Shown piece by piece: positions 26,244-37,998 of a stretch of 64,000 nt of DNA; position 1 is the first letter of the stretch, and every line of letters starts with the position of its first letter. The position numbers were made by a program, and so were the translations under genes. Origin of the DNA: Phreatobacter aquaticus (GTDB lineage: Bacteria > Pseudomonadota > Alphaproteobacteria > Rhizobiales > Phreatobacteraceae); NCBI RefSeq assembly GCF_005160265.1, contig NZ_CP039865.1:3496828-3560827 (forward strand). Reading direction: 5' to 3'. Under the pieces are notes generated by a model. That model worked only from the letters and a program-made list of their open reading frames with translations. It was not told where the DNA came from and searched no databases.

Positions 26244-27998
26244 ATGAACATCTTCGCTGCCTTCACCGCCCATGTCCGCGAGGCCGTGGCTTCGCTTGCC
26301 GCCGACGGCATCGTTCTGGGGCAGGCCGCCCTTGATCGCGTCGTGGTCGAGGCGCCGCGCGATCCGACCCACGGCGATCTCGCGACCAATGCGGCGATGG
26401 TGCTCTCGAAGGATGCCGGCATGAAGCCGCGCGACCTTGCCGACAAGATCGCGGCCAAGCTTGCCGTTCTGCCCGACGTCGCCAAGGTCGACATTGCAGG
26501 CCCGGGCTTCATCAACCTGACCCTCACGCAGAGTGTCTGGCCGAAGGTGCTCGAGGCCGCGGTCCGCGAAGGCCAGGGCTTTGGCCGTGGCGCGGTCGGC
26601 AACGGGCAGATGGTCAATGTCGAATATGTCTCGGCGAACCCCACCGGCCCGATGCATGTCGGCCATTGCCGGGGCGCGGTGTTCGGCGATGCGCTGGCGA
26701 ACCTTCTGGACGCTGGCGGCTATTCGGTCACCCGCGAATATTACATCAACGATGCCGGCGCCCAGGTTCAGGTGCTCGGCCGCTCGGCCTATCTGCGCTA
26801 CCGCGAGGCGCTCGGCGAGACGATCACCATCCCGGAGGGGCTCTATCCCGGCGATTATCTGAAGCCGGTTGGCGAGGAACTCGTCGCTCGCCATGGCCGG
26901 AGCCTGCTGGATGCGCCCGAAGTCGAATGGCTGCCGATCTGCCGGGATGCGGCGATCGACCTGATGATGGCGGAGATCCGCGGCGATCTGGCCGCTCTGA
27001 ACGTGCGTCACGCCGTCTTCTTCTCGGAACGCTCGCTGCAGGCCCCGGTCGACAAGGTGCGCGCGGCCATCGAGACCCTGCGCGCCCAGGGCAACATCTA
27101 CGAGGGTGTGCTGGAGCGGCCCAAGGGCGCCGATGACGACGAATGGGAAGAGCGCGAGCAGACCCTGTTCCGCTCGACGGCCTTCGGCGACGATGTCGAC
27201 CGTCCGCTGATGAAGTCGGACGGCTCCTACACCTATTTCGCCTCCGATATCGCCTATCACCAGGACAAGGCGGCGCGTGGCTTCGGATCCCAGATCGACG
27301 TCTGGGGCGCCGATCACGGCGGCTATGTGAAGCGCATGCAGGCGGCGATCAAGGCGATCTCCGGTGGCAAGGCGAGCCTCGACGTCAAGCTGGTCCAGCT
27401 GGTCCGCCTGTTCCGCAATGGCGAGCCTGTGCGCATGTCGAAGCGCTCCGGCGACTTCGTCACGCTGCGCGAGGTTGTCGAGGAGGTCGGTCCGGACGCC
27501 GTCCGCTTCATGATGCTCTATCGCAAGAATGATGCGACGCTCGACTTCGACCTTGCCAAGGTCGTCGAGCAGTCAAAGGACAACCCGGTCTTCTACGTCC
27601 AATATGCCCATGCCCGTTGCCGGTCGATCCTGCGCAATGCCAGGGAGGCCATGCCGGATCTCGATCTGTCGCCATCGGCGCTGGGTGACGCTGAGCTCGC
27701 CAGGCTCGACGATTCCGGCGAGATTGGCATCATCCAGAGGCTTGCCCAGTACCCGCGCCTGATCGAGACGGCGGCCCAGGCCCATGAGCCGCACCGCGTC
27801 GCCTTCTACCTCTACGAGCTTGCCTCCGACTTCCACTCGCAGTGGAACAGGGGAAAAGATTCGCCGCATTTACGCTTCATTATCGAAAATGATCCACTAA
27901 TGACGACGGCGCGCCTTGCGCTGGTCCAGGGTATCGTGGCCGTTCTGAAGTCGGGACTTGCGATCCTTGGTGTTGAGGCCGTCGAAGAGATGCGTTGA
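26244..27998 (+). CDS. argS: Arginyl-tRNA synthetase
   Basis: Charges tRNA-Arg. The 584-residue class Ia synthetase has the N-terminal Add-1 domain, then [17 protein letters not shown] (the HIGH-type site, about residues 131-147), [12 protein letters not shown] and [12 protein letters not shown] (KMSKS-like). The DALR anticodon-binding domain follows, with [13 protein letters not shown]. Its last codons overlap the frame that leads to the SPOR-protein start. Confidence 0.96.
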   Translation: MNIFAAFTAHVREAVASLAADGIVLGQAALDRVVVEAPRDPTHGDLATNAAMVLSKDAGMKPRDLADKIAAKLAVLPDVAKVDIAGPGFINLTLTQSVWPKVLEAAVREGQGFGRGAVGNGQMVNVEYVSANPTGPMHVGHCRGAVFGDALANLLDAGGYSVTREYYINDAGAQVQVLGRSAYLRYREALGETITIPEGLYPGDYLKPVGEELVARHGRSLLDAPEVEWLPICRDAAIDLMMAEIRGDLAALNVRHAVFFSERSLQAPVDKVRAAIETLRAQGNIYEGVLERPKGADDDEWEEREQTLFRSTAFGDDVDRPLMKSDGSYTYFASDIAYHQDKAARGFGSQIDVWGADHGGYVKRMQAAIKAISGGKASLDVKLVQLVRLFRNGEPVRMSKRSGDFVTLREVVEEVGPDAVRFMMLYRKNDATLDFDLAKVVEQSKDNPVFYVQYAHARCRSILRNAREAMPDLDLSPSALGDAELARLDDSGEIGIIQRLAQYPRLIETAAQAHEPHRVAFYLYELASDFHSQWNRGKDSPHLRFIIENDPLMTTARLALVQGIVAVLKSGLAILGVEAVEEMR

Positions 27999-28045
27999 TC
28001 GCGCCGCGCGTGCTAATGTCGCGGGGCCAACCGACGGCGAGGCCC

Positions 28046-29953
28046 ATGGCCAACGATTCTACTGTGCGCAGCTATCGCGACTATGACGCCTACGAGCGCC
28101 AGGACGAGCCAGCGGAGCCCGTCCGCAGGGCGCCTGCGGGCGATCCGTTGGCCGAGCTTGCCCGCATCATGGGGCAGGACAATTCCTATGCCGATCTCTT
28201 GAAGAGTGTGGCCCGGACGCGCGGCGATGCCGCGCGCACCGAACCGACCTTCGAGAGTGCACCGCCGCTGGCGGCCGGTGCCGATCATCACGATGATGCG
28301 GATGAGATCGATATTCCCGCCATGCCGCTGAGCGGTGCTGGCGAGCCTGAGGCCGTCGACTGGGACGATCTCGAGGCCGAGCTTGAGACTTACGCCCGGT
28401 CCGGTGCCGGTCATCATCCCGCAGGCCGTCCGGCCGCTGCTCCGGCGCCTGGTGCCGAGGCCGTCGGTCAGCATGAGCCGATGTTCGACGAGGACGAGGA
28501 TCGCCATGTTGCGGCGCCGGCGTCCGAGGGATTGCGTGGCACCTATCAGCCCGAGATCGGCAACGAGATCGACGAACTGGAGCGGCTGCTGCGCGAGCAC
28601 GATGCCGCAGCGCAGCCGTCCGGTCACGGCCGTCAGAACGAGGCCTATGCGCAGTCCGCCGGGATCGCGCCCTATGCCGTCGCAGGCGCCGCCGCTGTCG
28701 GCCTGGGAGCCGCTGCCTGGCAGGTCACACGTCCGGCCGCCGTTGCGGCTCCGGCCTCTGAGCCCGCCTATGCCGACGATGCTCACGTCCCGGCGCGCGA
28801 CATCGACTATTCCGAGCCGGTTGCACCGCGCAGGCGCCGTGCTGGCGTGACCGCGGTTCTGGCCGTGGTCGGCCTGTCTGTTCTCGGCGGCGGCGGTGTC
28901 CTTGGTTACCGTGCCTTGACCGGTTCGGCCGGCATGGCCGGTGAGCCGCGCACCGTGCGCGCCAATCCCGAGCCGGTGCGCGTCCCCGTGCAGCAGGCAC
29001 AGGACCCGAAGCCGGTGACCGATCGTGTTCCCGGTGGCGAGCGCGTCGTGTCCCGCGAGGAGCGTCCGGTCACCCCACGCGAGCAGGCATCCCAGGTTCA
29101 GGTTCCGCCGCAACCCCGCGTCATTCCGCTGGCAACCGCGCCCGCAGCGCCCACACCCGCGCCGATCGGCAGCGTCATCGATCCGGGCCAGCCACCCATT
29201 CGCAATGTCCAGGCCGTGCCGGTTCCAGGCGGCTCGCCCCAGTCGATCGTGGCCCTGCGCCAGACCGGGCCTGAACCGATCAATCCCGGCGAGGAGCCGC
29301 GCCGCGTCCGCACCGTTCCGGTCGGTCCCGACAATGCGCTGTCCGGCCAGGCACTGCGTCCGGCGGTGTCGAGCCCGCTCGTGGCCAGCCCGTCGCCCGT
29401 ATCCAGCCTGCCGGTGTCCAGCCCGTCACCCATGTCCGTGGTGCCGAGCGCCCCGGCCCAGCCGCAGGCCGCAGCGCCCGCCCTGGCCGCCGCAGATGCC
29501 CGGCCGGCATCGGCGCCCGCGCCGCAGCCCCGCCCGGTCGTCACCCAGCGGATCATTCCGCCGGCCCAGGCTGAAGCCAATCGCCAGCAGCAGGCTGCCC
29601 AGCGCTCGGTCGTGCCCGCGGCCAACGCGCCGCTGAGCCTGGCGCCCCAGCGCACCGCCGCGCTCGCTCCGCAACAGACTCAGGCGGCCCCCGTGACCAC
29701 CGCCTCGACGTCAGGTTCCGGCAGCTTCGTCCAGATCTCGTCGCACCAGTCGGAGAGCGAGGCGCGCAACGCCTTTGCCAGCGCCCAGCGCCGCTATTCG
29801 GTGCTGCAGGGCCGCCAGCCGAACATCCGGTCGGCGGAAATCCCGGGCCGCGGTACGTGGCATCGCCTGCGGGTTGGCCCGTTCTCCCGCGCCGAGGCCC
29901 AGAGCTTCTGCGAACGGCTGAAGTCATCCGGCGGCTCCTGCGTGATCAACTGA
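28046..29953 (+). CDS. SPOR-domain cell-envelope protein
   Basis: A 635-residue bitopic inner-membrane protein. The N-terminal 270 residues are acidic and low complexity. One membrane span follows (AVLAVVGLSVLGGGGVLGY, about 275-293), then a long Pro/Ala/Val-rich periplasmic linker. The C-terminal SPOR domain (about 560-635; FVQISSHQSESEARNAFA, then RRYSVLQGRQP and HRLRVGPFSR) binds denuded glycan strands at the division site. It is followed seven bases later by nagZ. The start at 28046 is preferred to 27995, which would overlap argS. Confidence 0.85.
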   Translation: MANDSTVRSYRDYDAYERQDEPAEPVRRAPAGDPLAELARIMGQDNSYADLLKSVARTRGDAARTEPTFESAPPLAAGADHHDDADEIDIPAMPLSGAGEPEAVDWDDLEAELETYARSGAGHHPAGRPAAAPAPGAEAVGQHEPMFDEDEDRHVAAPASEGLRGTYQPEIGNEIDELERLLREHDAAAQPSGHGRQNEAYAQSAGIAPYAVAGAAAVGLGAAAWQVTRPAAVAAPASEPAYADDAHVPARDIDYSEPVAPRRRRAGVTAVLAVVGLSVLGGGGVLGYRALTGSAGMAGEPRTVRANPEPVRVPVQQAQDPKPVTDRVPGGERVVSREERPVTPREQASQVQVPPQPRVIPLATAPAAPTPAPIGSVIDPGQPPIRNVQAVPVPGGSPQSIVALRQTGPEPINPGEEPRRVRTVPVGPDNALSGQALRPAVSSPLVASPSPVSSLPVSSPSPMSVVPSAPAQPQAAAPALAAADARPASAPAPQPRPVVTQRIIPPAQAEANRQQQAAQRSVVPAANAPLSLAPQRTAALAPQQTQAAPVTTASTSGSGSFVQISSHQSESEARNAFASAQRRYSVLQGRQPNIRSAEIPGRGTWHRLRVGPFSRAEAQSFCERLKSSGGSCVIN

Positions 29954-29959
29954 GCGATC

Positions 29960-31024
29960 ATGGCCGTCCATGCCGTGATCCTCGGCTGTGCCGGCACAGC
30001 CCTGACGCCTGACGAGATCGCCTTCTACCGCGATCTCGATCCCTGGGGCCTCATCCTGTTCCGGCGCAATTGCGCCGATCCCGACCAGATCCGACGCCTC
30101 GTCGACAGTTTCCGCGCGATCAGCGGGCGGGCTGACGCGCCCGTCCTGATCGACCAGGAGGGCGGCCGGGTGCAGCGGCTCGGACCGCCGCACTGGCCGA
30201 AATATCCGGCAGGCCGGACCTTCTCCCGCATTGCCGCCAATGATCCCATGCTCGGCCGCGAGATGGCGCGCCTCGGCGCCCGCCTGATCGCGCATGACCT
30301 GAAGGCGCTGGGCATCAATGTCGACTGCCTGCCGGTGCTCGACGTGCCGGTTCCCGGCGCCCACGACATCATCGGCGACCGCGCCTATGCCGAGGGCCCG
30401 GACCCTGTGGCAGCCTTTGGACGGGCGGCTGCCGAGGGCCTGATGGCCGGCGGCGTCCTGCCGGTCATCAAGCACATTCCTGGCCACGGACGGGCAGGGG
30501 CCGACAGCCATGCTGCACTGCCGGTCGTCGATGCCGCGCGCGAGACGCTGGAAGCGACCGACTTCAAGCCGTTCCGCACCCTGACCGACATGCCGCTCGC
30601 GATGACCGCCCATGTCGTCTATTCGGCGATCGACGCCAAGCGCCCGGCGACCACCTCGCGCACGGTGATGCGCCAGATCATCCGCGGCTCCATCGGCTAT
30701 GACGGGCTCGTCATGACCGACGACCTCTCGATGAACGCGCTGTCCGGCACGCTCGCCGAGCGCACCGGCGCCGCTCTTGCCGCCGGCTGCGACATGGGCC
30801 TCCACTGCAACGGCAAGCTCGCCGAGATGGTCGAGGTCGCCTCGGCCACACCCGTGCTCGCCGGCAAGGCACGCCGGCGCGCGGAGGCGGCACTCGCCCG
30901 CATCCGCCACGAGGTCGAGCCCTTCGATCAGCCGGAAGCCGCCAGTCGCTTCTTCGACATCCTGAAGCGCGCGGAGGTTGCGTCATCCACAGCCTTCGCG
31001 GCGGGCCACGCGCTCAGCGTCTGA
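29960..31024 (+). CDS. nagZ: Beta-N-acetylhexosaminidase (peptidoglycan recycling)
   Basis: A 354-residue GH3-type glucosaminidase that removes GlcNAc from anhydro-muropeptides in the cytoplasm. It has LIDQEGGRVQRL, the catalytic histidine loop KHIPGHGRAGADSH and the nucleophile region VMTDDLSMNAL. There is no signal peptide, as expected. The order SPOR-nagZ-scpA-scpB is conserved in Rhizobiales. Confidence 0.93.
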   Translation: MAVHAVILGCAGTALTPDEIAFYRDLDPWGLILFRRNCADPDQIRRLVDSFRAISGRADAPVLIDQEGGRVQRLGPPHWPKYPAGRTFSRIAANDPMLGREMARLGARLIAHDLKALGINVDCLPVLDVPVPGAHDIIGDRAYAEGPDPVAAFGRAAAEGLMAGGVLPVIKHIPGHGRAGADSHAALPVVDAARETLEATDFKPFRTLTDMPLAMTAHVVYSAIDAKRPATTSRTVMRQIIRGSIGYDGLVMTDDLSMNALSGTLAERTGAALAAGCDMGLHCNGKLAEMVEVASATPVLAGKARRRAEAALARIRHEVEPFDQPEAASRFFDILKRAEVASSTAFAAGHALSV

Positions 31025-31076
31025 ATTTTTCGACAAGCCTTTGGACTTTGCCCGGCCCATGCGGCATTTTCCCGCC

Positions 31077-31901
31077 ATGGCCAAGGGAACCGACCGTGTC
31101 GCACCGCGCGCGCTGCCGTTCGACGCAGTCGATCGCGGCGAGGCGGAGCCGTCTTTCGTCGTCGACGTCGACGGTTTCGAGGGCCCGCTCGACATGCTGC
31201 TGGCGCTCGCGCGCACCCAGAAGGTCGATCTCGCCAAGATCTCGATCCTCGCGCTTGCCACGCAATATCTGAGCTTCATCGACGAAGCCCGGAAGATGCG
31301 GCTGGAGCTTGCCGCCGACTATCTGGTGATGGCGGCCTGGCTGGCCTATCTCAAGTCGCGCCTGATGCTGCCCAATCCCGGCAAGAGCGATGAGCCCTCC
31401 GGCCTGGAAATGGCCGAGGTTCTGGCGTTCCGCCTGCAGCGCCTGCAGGCCATGCGGGAAGCTGCCGCCACCTTGATGAACCGCCATCGCCTTGGCCGCG
31501 ACGTCTTCGCGCGCGGCGCGCCGGAGCCGGTCGTGGCGGTGGCGCAGAGCCGCTGGGACGCGACGATCTACGATCTTCTGACCGCCTATGCCCAGCAGCG
31601 CCAGAAGAGCGCGCTGTCCTATGTCCATGTCGCCAAGCGGCAGGTCTGGTCGCTGGGCGAGGCCCGGGAGATCCTGGAGCGGCTGATCGGCACGGCCATG
31701 GACTGGACACCGCTCGATGCCTTCCTGATCCAGTATCTGACCACCGACGAGCGCCGGGCGACCGTGCTGGCATCGAGCTTTGCCTCCTCGCTCGAATTGA
31801 TCAGGGAAGGTGTCCTTGAGGTTCACCAGGACCGGCCGCTGTCGCCGCTCTTCATGCGCAGGCGCCGCGAACCCTCCGGTTCCGCTCCGCCGCGGACGTG
31901 A
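31077..31901 (+). CDS. scpA: Segregation and condensation protein A
   Basis: A 274-residue kleisin that with ScpB bridges the SMC heads in chromosome condensation. The kleisin signature FEGPLDMLLALARTQKVDLAKISIL starts near residue 33 (split in the middle for reading: FEGPLDMLLA, then KVDLAKISI), with YLVMAAWLAYLKSRLMLP following. The start is uncertain: 31077 and 31059 are both possible and neither has a strong ribosome site. It overlaps nothing and is followed by scpB after 13 bases. Confidence 0.9.
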   Translation: MAKGTDRVAPRALPFDAVDRGEAEPSFVVDVDGFEGPLDMLLALARTQKVDLAKISILALATQYLSFIDEARKMRLELAADYLVMAAWLAYLKSRLMLPNPGKSDEPSGLEMAEVLAFRLQRLQAMREAAATLMNRHRLGRDVFARGAPEPVVAVAQSRWDATIYDLLTAYAQQRQKSALSYVHVAKRQVWSLGEAREILERLIGTAMDWTPLDAFLIQYLTTDERRATVLASSFASSLELIREGVLEVHQDRPLSPLFMRRRREPSGSAPPRT

Positions 31902-31914
31902 TAGAAGCGGCCAG

Positions 31915-32639
31915 ATGAGTTCAGGCGATCCCCATTCAGGGCCCGGCGACCACGAACCGTCCTTCGGCAACCCTCTCGGGATCGTCGAGGGACCGGTTGA
32001 GCAATTGCGCATAGTCGAGGCGCTGCTGTTCGCGGCCTCCGAGCCTCTGAGCGAGGAGCAGCTGGCCGAGCGCCTGCCGCGCGGCGCCGATCTGCGTTGG
32101 CTGCTGGTCACGCTCCAGGCGTTCTATTCGTCCCGTGGCGTCAATCTTGTCCGGGTTGGCGGAAAATGGACCTTCCGCACCGCCGAGGACCTCAGCTTTC
32201 TCCTGCACAAGGAAACGGTGGACGAGCGCAAGCTGTCGCGCGCCGCCCTCGAGACCCTGGCGATCGTTGCCTATCACCAGCCGGTGACGCGCGCCGAGAT
32301 CGAGGAGGTGAGGGGGGTCGCGGTTGCCAAGGGCACGCTCGACCTTCTGCTCGAGACGGGCTGGCTGCGTATCCGCGGCCGCCGCAAGGCCCCCGGCCGC
32401 CCCGTCACCTTTGGCACGACCCAGGCCTTTCTCGAACATTTCGGCCTGGAGGCCATTGGCGATCTGCCGGGCCTCGACGACCTGAAGGCCGCCGGCCTGC
32501 TCGATGGCCGCCTGCCGCCTGGCTTCCAGATCCCCATGCCCTCCGACGATCCGACACTCCGCGACGACGAGGAGCCGGACGACCAGGGCCATCTCGACCT
32601 GTCGCTGATGCCCGGCCTCGACGATGACGAGGCTGCCCG

Positions 32640-32643
<4 letters not shown>
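31915..32643 (+). CDS. scpB: Segregation and condensation protein B
   Basis: A 242-residue protein with two winged-helix domains, the partner of ScpA. EALLFAASEPLSEEQLAERLP (about residues 24-44) and TLAIVAYHQPVTRAEIEEVRG are hallmark stretches; GRPVTFGTTQAFLEHFGL closes the second domain. The C-terminal 40 residues are acidic. The start at 31915 has a short Ser/Gly-rich lead. The stop overlaps the following ABC gene by ATGA, so the two are translationally coupled. Confidence 0.92.
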
Positions 32644-33749
<1,106 letters not shown>

Positions 33750-33839
33750 TTTCCCCCCGACGCGGCTGACACGCCGCAAACGAAACGTGCCGCGCGCCAG
33801 GTCGCTCATGACCGCGCAGCGGCTACCGAGGAGTGAATG

Positions 33840-34115
33840 ATGGGTTCCTTTAGCGCTTGGCACTGGATTTTGGTGGCCATCGTCGTGCTGCTCCTGTTCG
33901 GTCGCGGCAAGATTTCCGAGTTCATGGGCGATGCCGCCAAGGGCATCAAGGCCTTCAAGAAGGGCATGGCAGAGGACGATACGGTCACTCCGCCGGCGCC
34001 GCCCGCCGCGACGCCGCCCTCGACCACGATCGACCATCACCCGGTCGCTCCGCAGACGCCCGAGACGGCTGCTGCCCAGCCGTCGTCTCCCGCCCAGGCC
34101 CCCAAGGCCAGCTGA
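33840..34115 (+). CDS. tatA: Twin-arginine translocase subunit TatA
   Basis: A 91-residue pore-forming subunit: a short N-tail, one membrane helix ([14 protein letters not shown], residues 8-21), the [23 protein letters not shown] hinge and amphipathic helix, then a disordered Pro/Ala tail. GAGGAGTGA precedes; the second of two adjacent ATGs (33840) has the better spacing. First gene of tatABC. Confidence 0.94.
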   Translation: MGSFSAWHWILVAIVVLLLFGRGKISEFMGDAAKGIKAFKKGMAEDDTVTPPAPPAATPPSTTIDHHPVAPQTPETAAAQPSSPAQAPKAS

Positions 34116-34189
34116 ACCGACAAGTGGCCGGTTGGCATTGGCCGCGGGCTGTTCCTGTCCAAGGCCGGTGCTCCGGACGGTGAGATGAT

Positions 34190-34801
34190 ATGTTCGACCT
34201 GAGTTGGGGCGAAATCGCCCTGATCGGCGTAGTGGCGCTGGTCGTGATCGGTCCGAAGGAATTGCCCGGCGTCCTGCGCGGGCTTGGTCAGGCTTTGACC
34301 AAGCTCAGGCGCATGGCGTCGGATTTCCAGTACCAGTTCAACCAGGCCTTGCAGGAGGCGGAGGTCGACAAGGTCAAGTCGTCGCTGTCGAGCGTGACCG
34401 ACAGCGTCTCGACAACGACGCCGGCGTTCAATCCGATCGATTACGCCCGCGAGCAGATCAAGTCGGCTGTGGACGACGTGAAGGGCACCACGACGCCGGC
34501 GCCCGCCGCGCCGTCCGCCAACCTCGTCGGCCCGGTGACGCCAGATGTCGCGGCACAGATCCCGGTTCCGCCGAGCTATTCGGCCGATCCGAACTCGATC
34601 CAGAATGCCTTCTCGACCCCTGTGACACCCCCGGCGCCGCCGCCGGTTGTCGAAAGCCCCGCCGAGCCCGAGCCGAAGAAGCAGCGCTCGCGCGCCAAGG
34701 CCGCGCCCGCCGAAAGCGCGCCGCCTGAATCCATCCCCGCTGCCGTTGAGCCTGAGCCGGCTCCGGTCAAGCCGAAGCGTGCCCGGAAGACCGCGGAATG
34801 A
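34190..34801 (+). CDS. tatB: Twin-arginine translocase subunit TatB
   Basis: A 203-residue receptor subunit with the TatB N-terminus ([26 protein letters not shown]), an amphipathic helix ([20 protein letters not shown]) and a long Ala/Pro-rich C-terminal tail with basic end ([10 protein letters not shown]). It works with TatC to bind twin-arginine signal peptides. The stop overlaps tatC by the ATGA junction. Confidence 0.95.
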   Translation: MFDLSWGEIALIGVVALVVIGPKELPGVLRGLGQALTKLRRMASDFQYQFNQALQEAEVDKVKSSLSSVTDSVSTTTPAFNPIDYAREQIKSAVDDVKGTTTPAPAAPSANLVGPVTPDVAAQIPVPPSYSADPNSIQNAFSTPVTPPAPPPVVESPAEPEPKKQRSRAKAAPAESAPPESIPAAVEPEPAPVKPKRARKTAE

Positions 34802-35790
34802 CTCTCGCCGACACCAAGGACGACAAGATCAAGCGGGACGAAGAGGCGATCGACGCCTCCAAGGCGCCGCTGATCGAGCATCTGATCGAACTGCGCACAC
34901 GCCTGATCAAGGCCATGCTCGGGTTCCTGGTCTGCTTCATCTTGTCGTTCGTCTTCGCCAAACAGGTGTTCCAGATCCTCATGCTGCCCTACGAATGGGC
35001 GGCGGATTATCTGAAGATTCCGCGCTCGGAAGTGCGCCTGATCTATACGGCGCCGCTGGAATATTTCTTCACCCAGCTGAAGATCGGCATGTTCGGTGGC
35101 GCCTTCCTGGCCTTCCCGGTCATTGCGATCCAGCTCTACAAGTTCGTCGCGCCCGGCCTCTACAGCCACGAGAAGGATGCCTTCCGTCCCTATCTGATCT
35201 GGACGCCGATCTGCTTCTTTGCCGGCGGCCTGTTCGTCGTGCTGTTCGTCATGCGCGCGCTGATGCTGTTCTCGCTCGGCATGCAGCAGGCGCCGACCGA
35301 TACCGCCGCGGCCATCCAGTATCTCGGCCGGGTCGAGGACTATCTCAGCCTCATCATGACGCTGGTCTTCGCCTTCGGCATTTCGTTCCAGCTGCCGGTG
35401 ATCATCGCGCTGCTCGGACAGATCGGCCTGGTCGACACCAAGTTCCTGCGGGCCCAGCGGCGCTATTTCATCGTCATCGCCTTCATCATCGCGGCGGTGC
35501 TCACCCCGCCCGACGTGATCAGCCAGCTGTCGCTCGCGATCCCGCTCTGTCTGCTCTACGAGGTCGGCATCTTCGTCGTCGGCCGGATGGAGAAGGGCAT
35601 GGTCGATTCCGAGGCGGAAGCCGAAGAGGAAGCCGCCAAGGAGGCTGCCAAGCAGGCTGCTGCCGAGGCCGAAGCTGCTGCTGCTGCTGCTGCTGCCGCC
35701 GCCGCAACGCCCCCGGTCGATCCGGCGCCGCTCGCCATCGAGCACAAGCCTGGCGATCCGCCCCCGGAGCCGCCCAAGACCGGCGCCTGA
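34798..35790 (+). CDS. tatC: Twin-arginine translocase subunit TatC
   Basis: A 330-residue six-helix membrane protein that recognises Tat signals. [17 protein letters not shown] (about residues 23-39) is the family N-terminal motif, and [13 protein letters not shown]-type segments (here [21 protein letters not shown]) and [19 protein letters not shown] follow. The C-terminus carries an unusual acidic/Ala tail with a run of 11 alanines from a GCT/GCC repeat. Candidate Tat substrates in the window include the DctP-like protein (RR in its signal). Confidence 0.95.
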   Translation: MTLADTKDDKIKRDEEAIDASKAPLIEHLIELRTRLIKAMLGFLVCFILSFVFAKQVFQILMLPYEWAADYLKIPRSEVRLIYTAPLEYFFTQLKIGMFGGAFLAFPVIAIQLYKFVAPGLYSHEKDAFRPYLIWTPICFFAGGLFVVLFVMRALMLFSLGMQQAPTDTAAAIQYLGRVEDYLSLIMTLVFAFGISFQLPVIIALLGQIGLVDTKFLRAQRRYFIVIAFIIAAVLTPPDVISQLSLAIPLCLLYEVGIFVVGRMEKGMVDSEAEAEEEAAKEAAKQAAAEAEAAAAAAAAAAATPPVDPAPLAIEHKPGDPPPEPPKTGA

Positions 35791-35820
35791 TCCACCGGCG
35801 CCTGATCCACCGGCGCCTGA
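35780..35820 (+). repeat. 15-bp tandem repeat across the tatC stop
   Basis: CCGGCGCCTGATCCA occurs at 35780-35794 and 35795-35809, with a partial third copy to 35820. Each copy carries the TGA, so the stop is present three times in frame. A slippage product near the end of a gene. Confidence 0.8.
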
Positions 35821-35827
35821 CCTGATG

Positions 35828-35847
35828 CCGGCCGGACTTCCGGCCGG
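35828..35847 (+). terminator. Hairpin after tatC
   Basis: CCGGCCGG (35828-35835) pairs with CCGGCCGG (35840-35847) around ACTT. It sits 38 bases past the tatC stop and ahead of psd; the T-run is short (TTC). Confidence 0.5.
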
Positions 35848-35914
35848 TTCAGTCACTTATCGCCGTTGACCACGGCCCTTCCCGAGAGCGCGCCCACGGC
35901 GCCACGAGGTAGCG

Positions 35915-36616
35915 ATGTCCATTATCGACAGCATCAAGACGACCGTCATCGTTCCGGTTCATCGCGAGGGCTATCCGTTCATCGCGATTGCCGGTGCCGG
36001 CACGCTGTTGCTGCTCTGGTTCGGGGCCTGGCTCACCTGGCCGATGCTGGCCCTGCTGGTCTGGGTGATCTTCTTCTTCCGCGATCCCGTCCGGGTCACG
36101 CCGGTGCGCGACGGCCTTGTCATCGCGCCGGCCGATGGCCGGGTGTCGCTGGTGTCGAACGTCGTCCCGCCGGTCGAGCTCGGCCTCGGCACGGCGCCGC
36201 TGCCGCGCGTCTCGATCTTCATGTCGGTGTTCGATTGCCACGTGAACCGCGCGCCCATCGCCGGCACGATCACCAAGATGGCCTATCGTCCCGGCAAATT
36301 CCTCAATGCCGATCTCGACAAGGCCTCCGAGGACAATGAGCGCAACGGCCTCGCCATCAAGACCGCCCATGGCGATTTCGGCGTCGTGCAGATCGCCGGC
36401 CTGATCGCCCGGCGCATCGTCTGGTGGGTCGGCGAAAACCAGCCGATCGCCACCGGCGAGCGATTCGGCATGATCCGCTTCGGGTCCCGCGTCGACGTCT
36501 ATTTCCCCGAGGGCGCGCGTCCGCTGGTCTCGGTCGGCCAGCGGTCGATCGCCGGTGAGACGGTGCTGGCCGACATGACATCGGCCGAGCCGTCCCGCGC
36601 CGTGCGTATCGGCTGA
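35915..36616 (+). CDS. psd: Phosphatidylserine decarboxylase proenzyme
   Basis: Makes phosphatidylethanolamine from phosphatidylserine. The 233-residue protein has membrane segments near the N-terminus ([30 protein letters not shown]), [18 protein letters not shown] and the self-cleavage region [15 protein letters not shown], where cleavage between Gly and Ser would give the pyruvoyl group. This is the short, archaeal/rhizobial type. It is followed by pssA, its pathway partner, 31 bases on. Confidence 0.94.
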   Translation: MSIIDSIKTTVIVPVHREGYPFIAIAGAGTLLLLWFGAWLTWPMLALLVWVIFFFRDPVRVTPVRDGLVIAPADGRVSLVSNVVPPVELGLGTAPLPRVSIFMSVFDCHVNRAPIAGTITKMAYRPGKFLNADLDKASEDNERNGLAIKTAHGDFGVVQIAGLIARRIVWWVGENQPIATGERFGMIRFGSRVDVYFPEGARPLVSVGQRSIAGETVLADMTSAEPSRAVRIG

Positions 36617-36647
36617 CGTGATCGCAAATCCCGGCTAAGGTCGCGTC

Positions 36648-37499
36648 ATGTCATCGCTGTTCCAGCCCTTCGCGCCCGACCAGAACGAGCCGCCTCGCCG
36701 GCGTTTCCGGCCGGTGCCGCTGCGTCTCCTCATCCCGAACCTGATCACGCTGCTGGCGCTCTGCGCCGGTCTGAGCGCGATCCGCATGGCGTTCGAGGGC
36801 CGGATCGACTTCGCGGTCTATCTGATCCTGGCTGGCGCCGTGCTCGATTCGATGGACGGGCGCATCGCGCGCATGCTCAAGGGCACGTCCAAGTTTGGTG
36901 CCGAGCTCGACAGCCTTGCCGATTTCGTGTCGTTCGGCGCGGTGCCCGTGCTGGTGCTCTATCTCTGGGGCATGAAGGATGCAGGCCCGATCGGCTGGAT
37001 TGCCGTCCTGGTCTTCGCGATCTGCGGCGCGCTGCGGCTTGCCCGGTTCAACGTGCAGATCGACGACCCGAACCAGCCGGCCTGGATGGCCAATTACTTC
37101 ACTGGCGTGCCTATCCCGGCCGGTGCCATCCTCGTCATGCTGCCGATCTATGTCGAGCATGTGGGCGTGCCGCACTGGACGATCCATCCGCTGCTGGTCA
37201 CCGCCTATACGATCGTGATCGCCCTCTTGATGGTGTCGCGGCTGCCGGTCTTCTCCGGCAAGAAGCTGACCGCGAGGATCCCGCGCGAGCGGGTCCTGCC
37301 GCTCTTTGTGCTCGCAATTGCCTTCGTCGCGCTGCTTGTCAGCTATCCCTGGGCGACAATGGCTTTCGGAACGCTCGCCTATCTCGTGTCGCTGCCGTTC
37401 GGCGTCCGCAAGGCGCGGGAATTGGCAAGAGCGGATGCCATGGCCGCGGCCCCGCCGCCGGTGTCCGATGCGCCGCCGGAGACACCCCCGGCAGCCTGA
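36648..37499 (+). CDS. pssA: CDP-diacylglycerol-serine O-phosphatidyltransferase
   Basis: Makes phosphatidylserine from CDP-diacylglycerol and serine. The 283-residue membrane protein has the CDP-alcohol phosphotransferase motif D-G-x2-A-R-x8-G-x3-D-x3-D (DGRIARMLKGTSKFGAELDS starts it, continuing LADF), with about eight hydrophobic segments. Adjacent to psd, so the two steps to phosphatidylethanolamine are encoded together. The C-terminal tail is Pro/Ala-rich. Confidence 0.94.
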   Translation: MSSLFQPFAPDQNEPPRRRFRPVPLRLLIPNLITLLALCAGLSAIRMAFEGRIDFAVYLILAGAVLDSMDGRIARMLKGTSKFGAELDSLADFVSFGAVPVLVLYLWGMKDAGPIGWIAVLVFAICGALRLARFNVQIDDPNQPAWMANYFTGVPIPAGAILVMLPIYVEHVGVPHWTIHPLLVTAYTIVIALLMVSRLPVFSGKKLTARIPRERVLPLFVLAIAFVALLVSYPWATMAFGTLAYLVSLPFGVRKARELARADAMAAAPPPVSDAPPETPPAA

Positions 37500-37505
37500 T
37501 CAAGG

Positions 37506-37706
37506 TCAGGGCTTGCGCCAGCGGGAGATGGCCGCAACGCGCTCGCAGAGCGGTGCCCAGGGAAATGATTTGCGCAGCGCCGAGAAGGCTTCGGAATCCG
37601 ATTGCGGCATGAGCCGGCCCAGCAGCGCCACCATCTCGTCCGCGCCGACCTCGGCCGGCATGCGGAAGCGATCCGGGATGGGGAGCAATGACTGCGCGTC
37701 GGCCAT
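37506..37706 (-). CDS. Conserved-type small protein of unknown function
   Basis: A 66-residue protein (MADAQSLLPIPDRFRMPAEVG onward) with a mid helix (ADEMVALLGRLMPQSDSEAFSALRKSF) and a basic end (ISRWRKP). GGAG precedes the ATG at 37706; the frame is open to 37757. It converges with pssA (6 bases). No membrane segment. I do not recognise the family; the well-formed start and amphipathic pattern suggest it is real. Confidence 0.5.
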   Translation of the reverse strand: MADAQSLLPIPDRFRMPAEVGADEMVALLGRLMPQSDSEAFSALRKSFPWAPLCERVAAISRWRKP

Positions 37707-37998
37707 GGATGGTCTCCGAGGTTTACCTGCGGACAACTCGCTCACACTTGCATGCACGTCAGTCTGAAGCCTGACATCGAGAGGTTAACGAAGGGTGAAG
37801 CCTGCGACCGTTAACGGTACGCCGACAGTGCCCGATTCTCGCTGATGCCGCTGTGCGCGATTGCCACATCTGCGGTCCACAACGCGCACTGTACCCGGTG
37901 GTTCCCCGTCGAATCGCCTCTTCGCGCGGCCTTTGCCCATTTTCCAGGCTTGCCGCCGCATCGGGCGGGCTCCAAGATCGCCTGCGAAGAGGTGGGGC

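Noticed and set aside
35674-35704. GCT/GCC repeat as a regulatory microsatellite
   Set aside because: It simply codes for the alanine run in the TatC tail; no evidence of phase variation.
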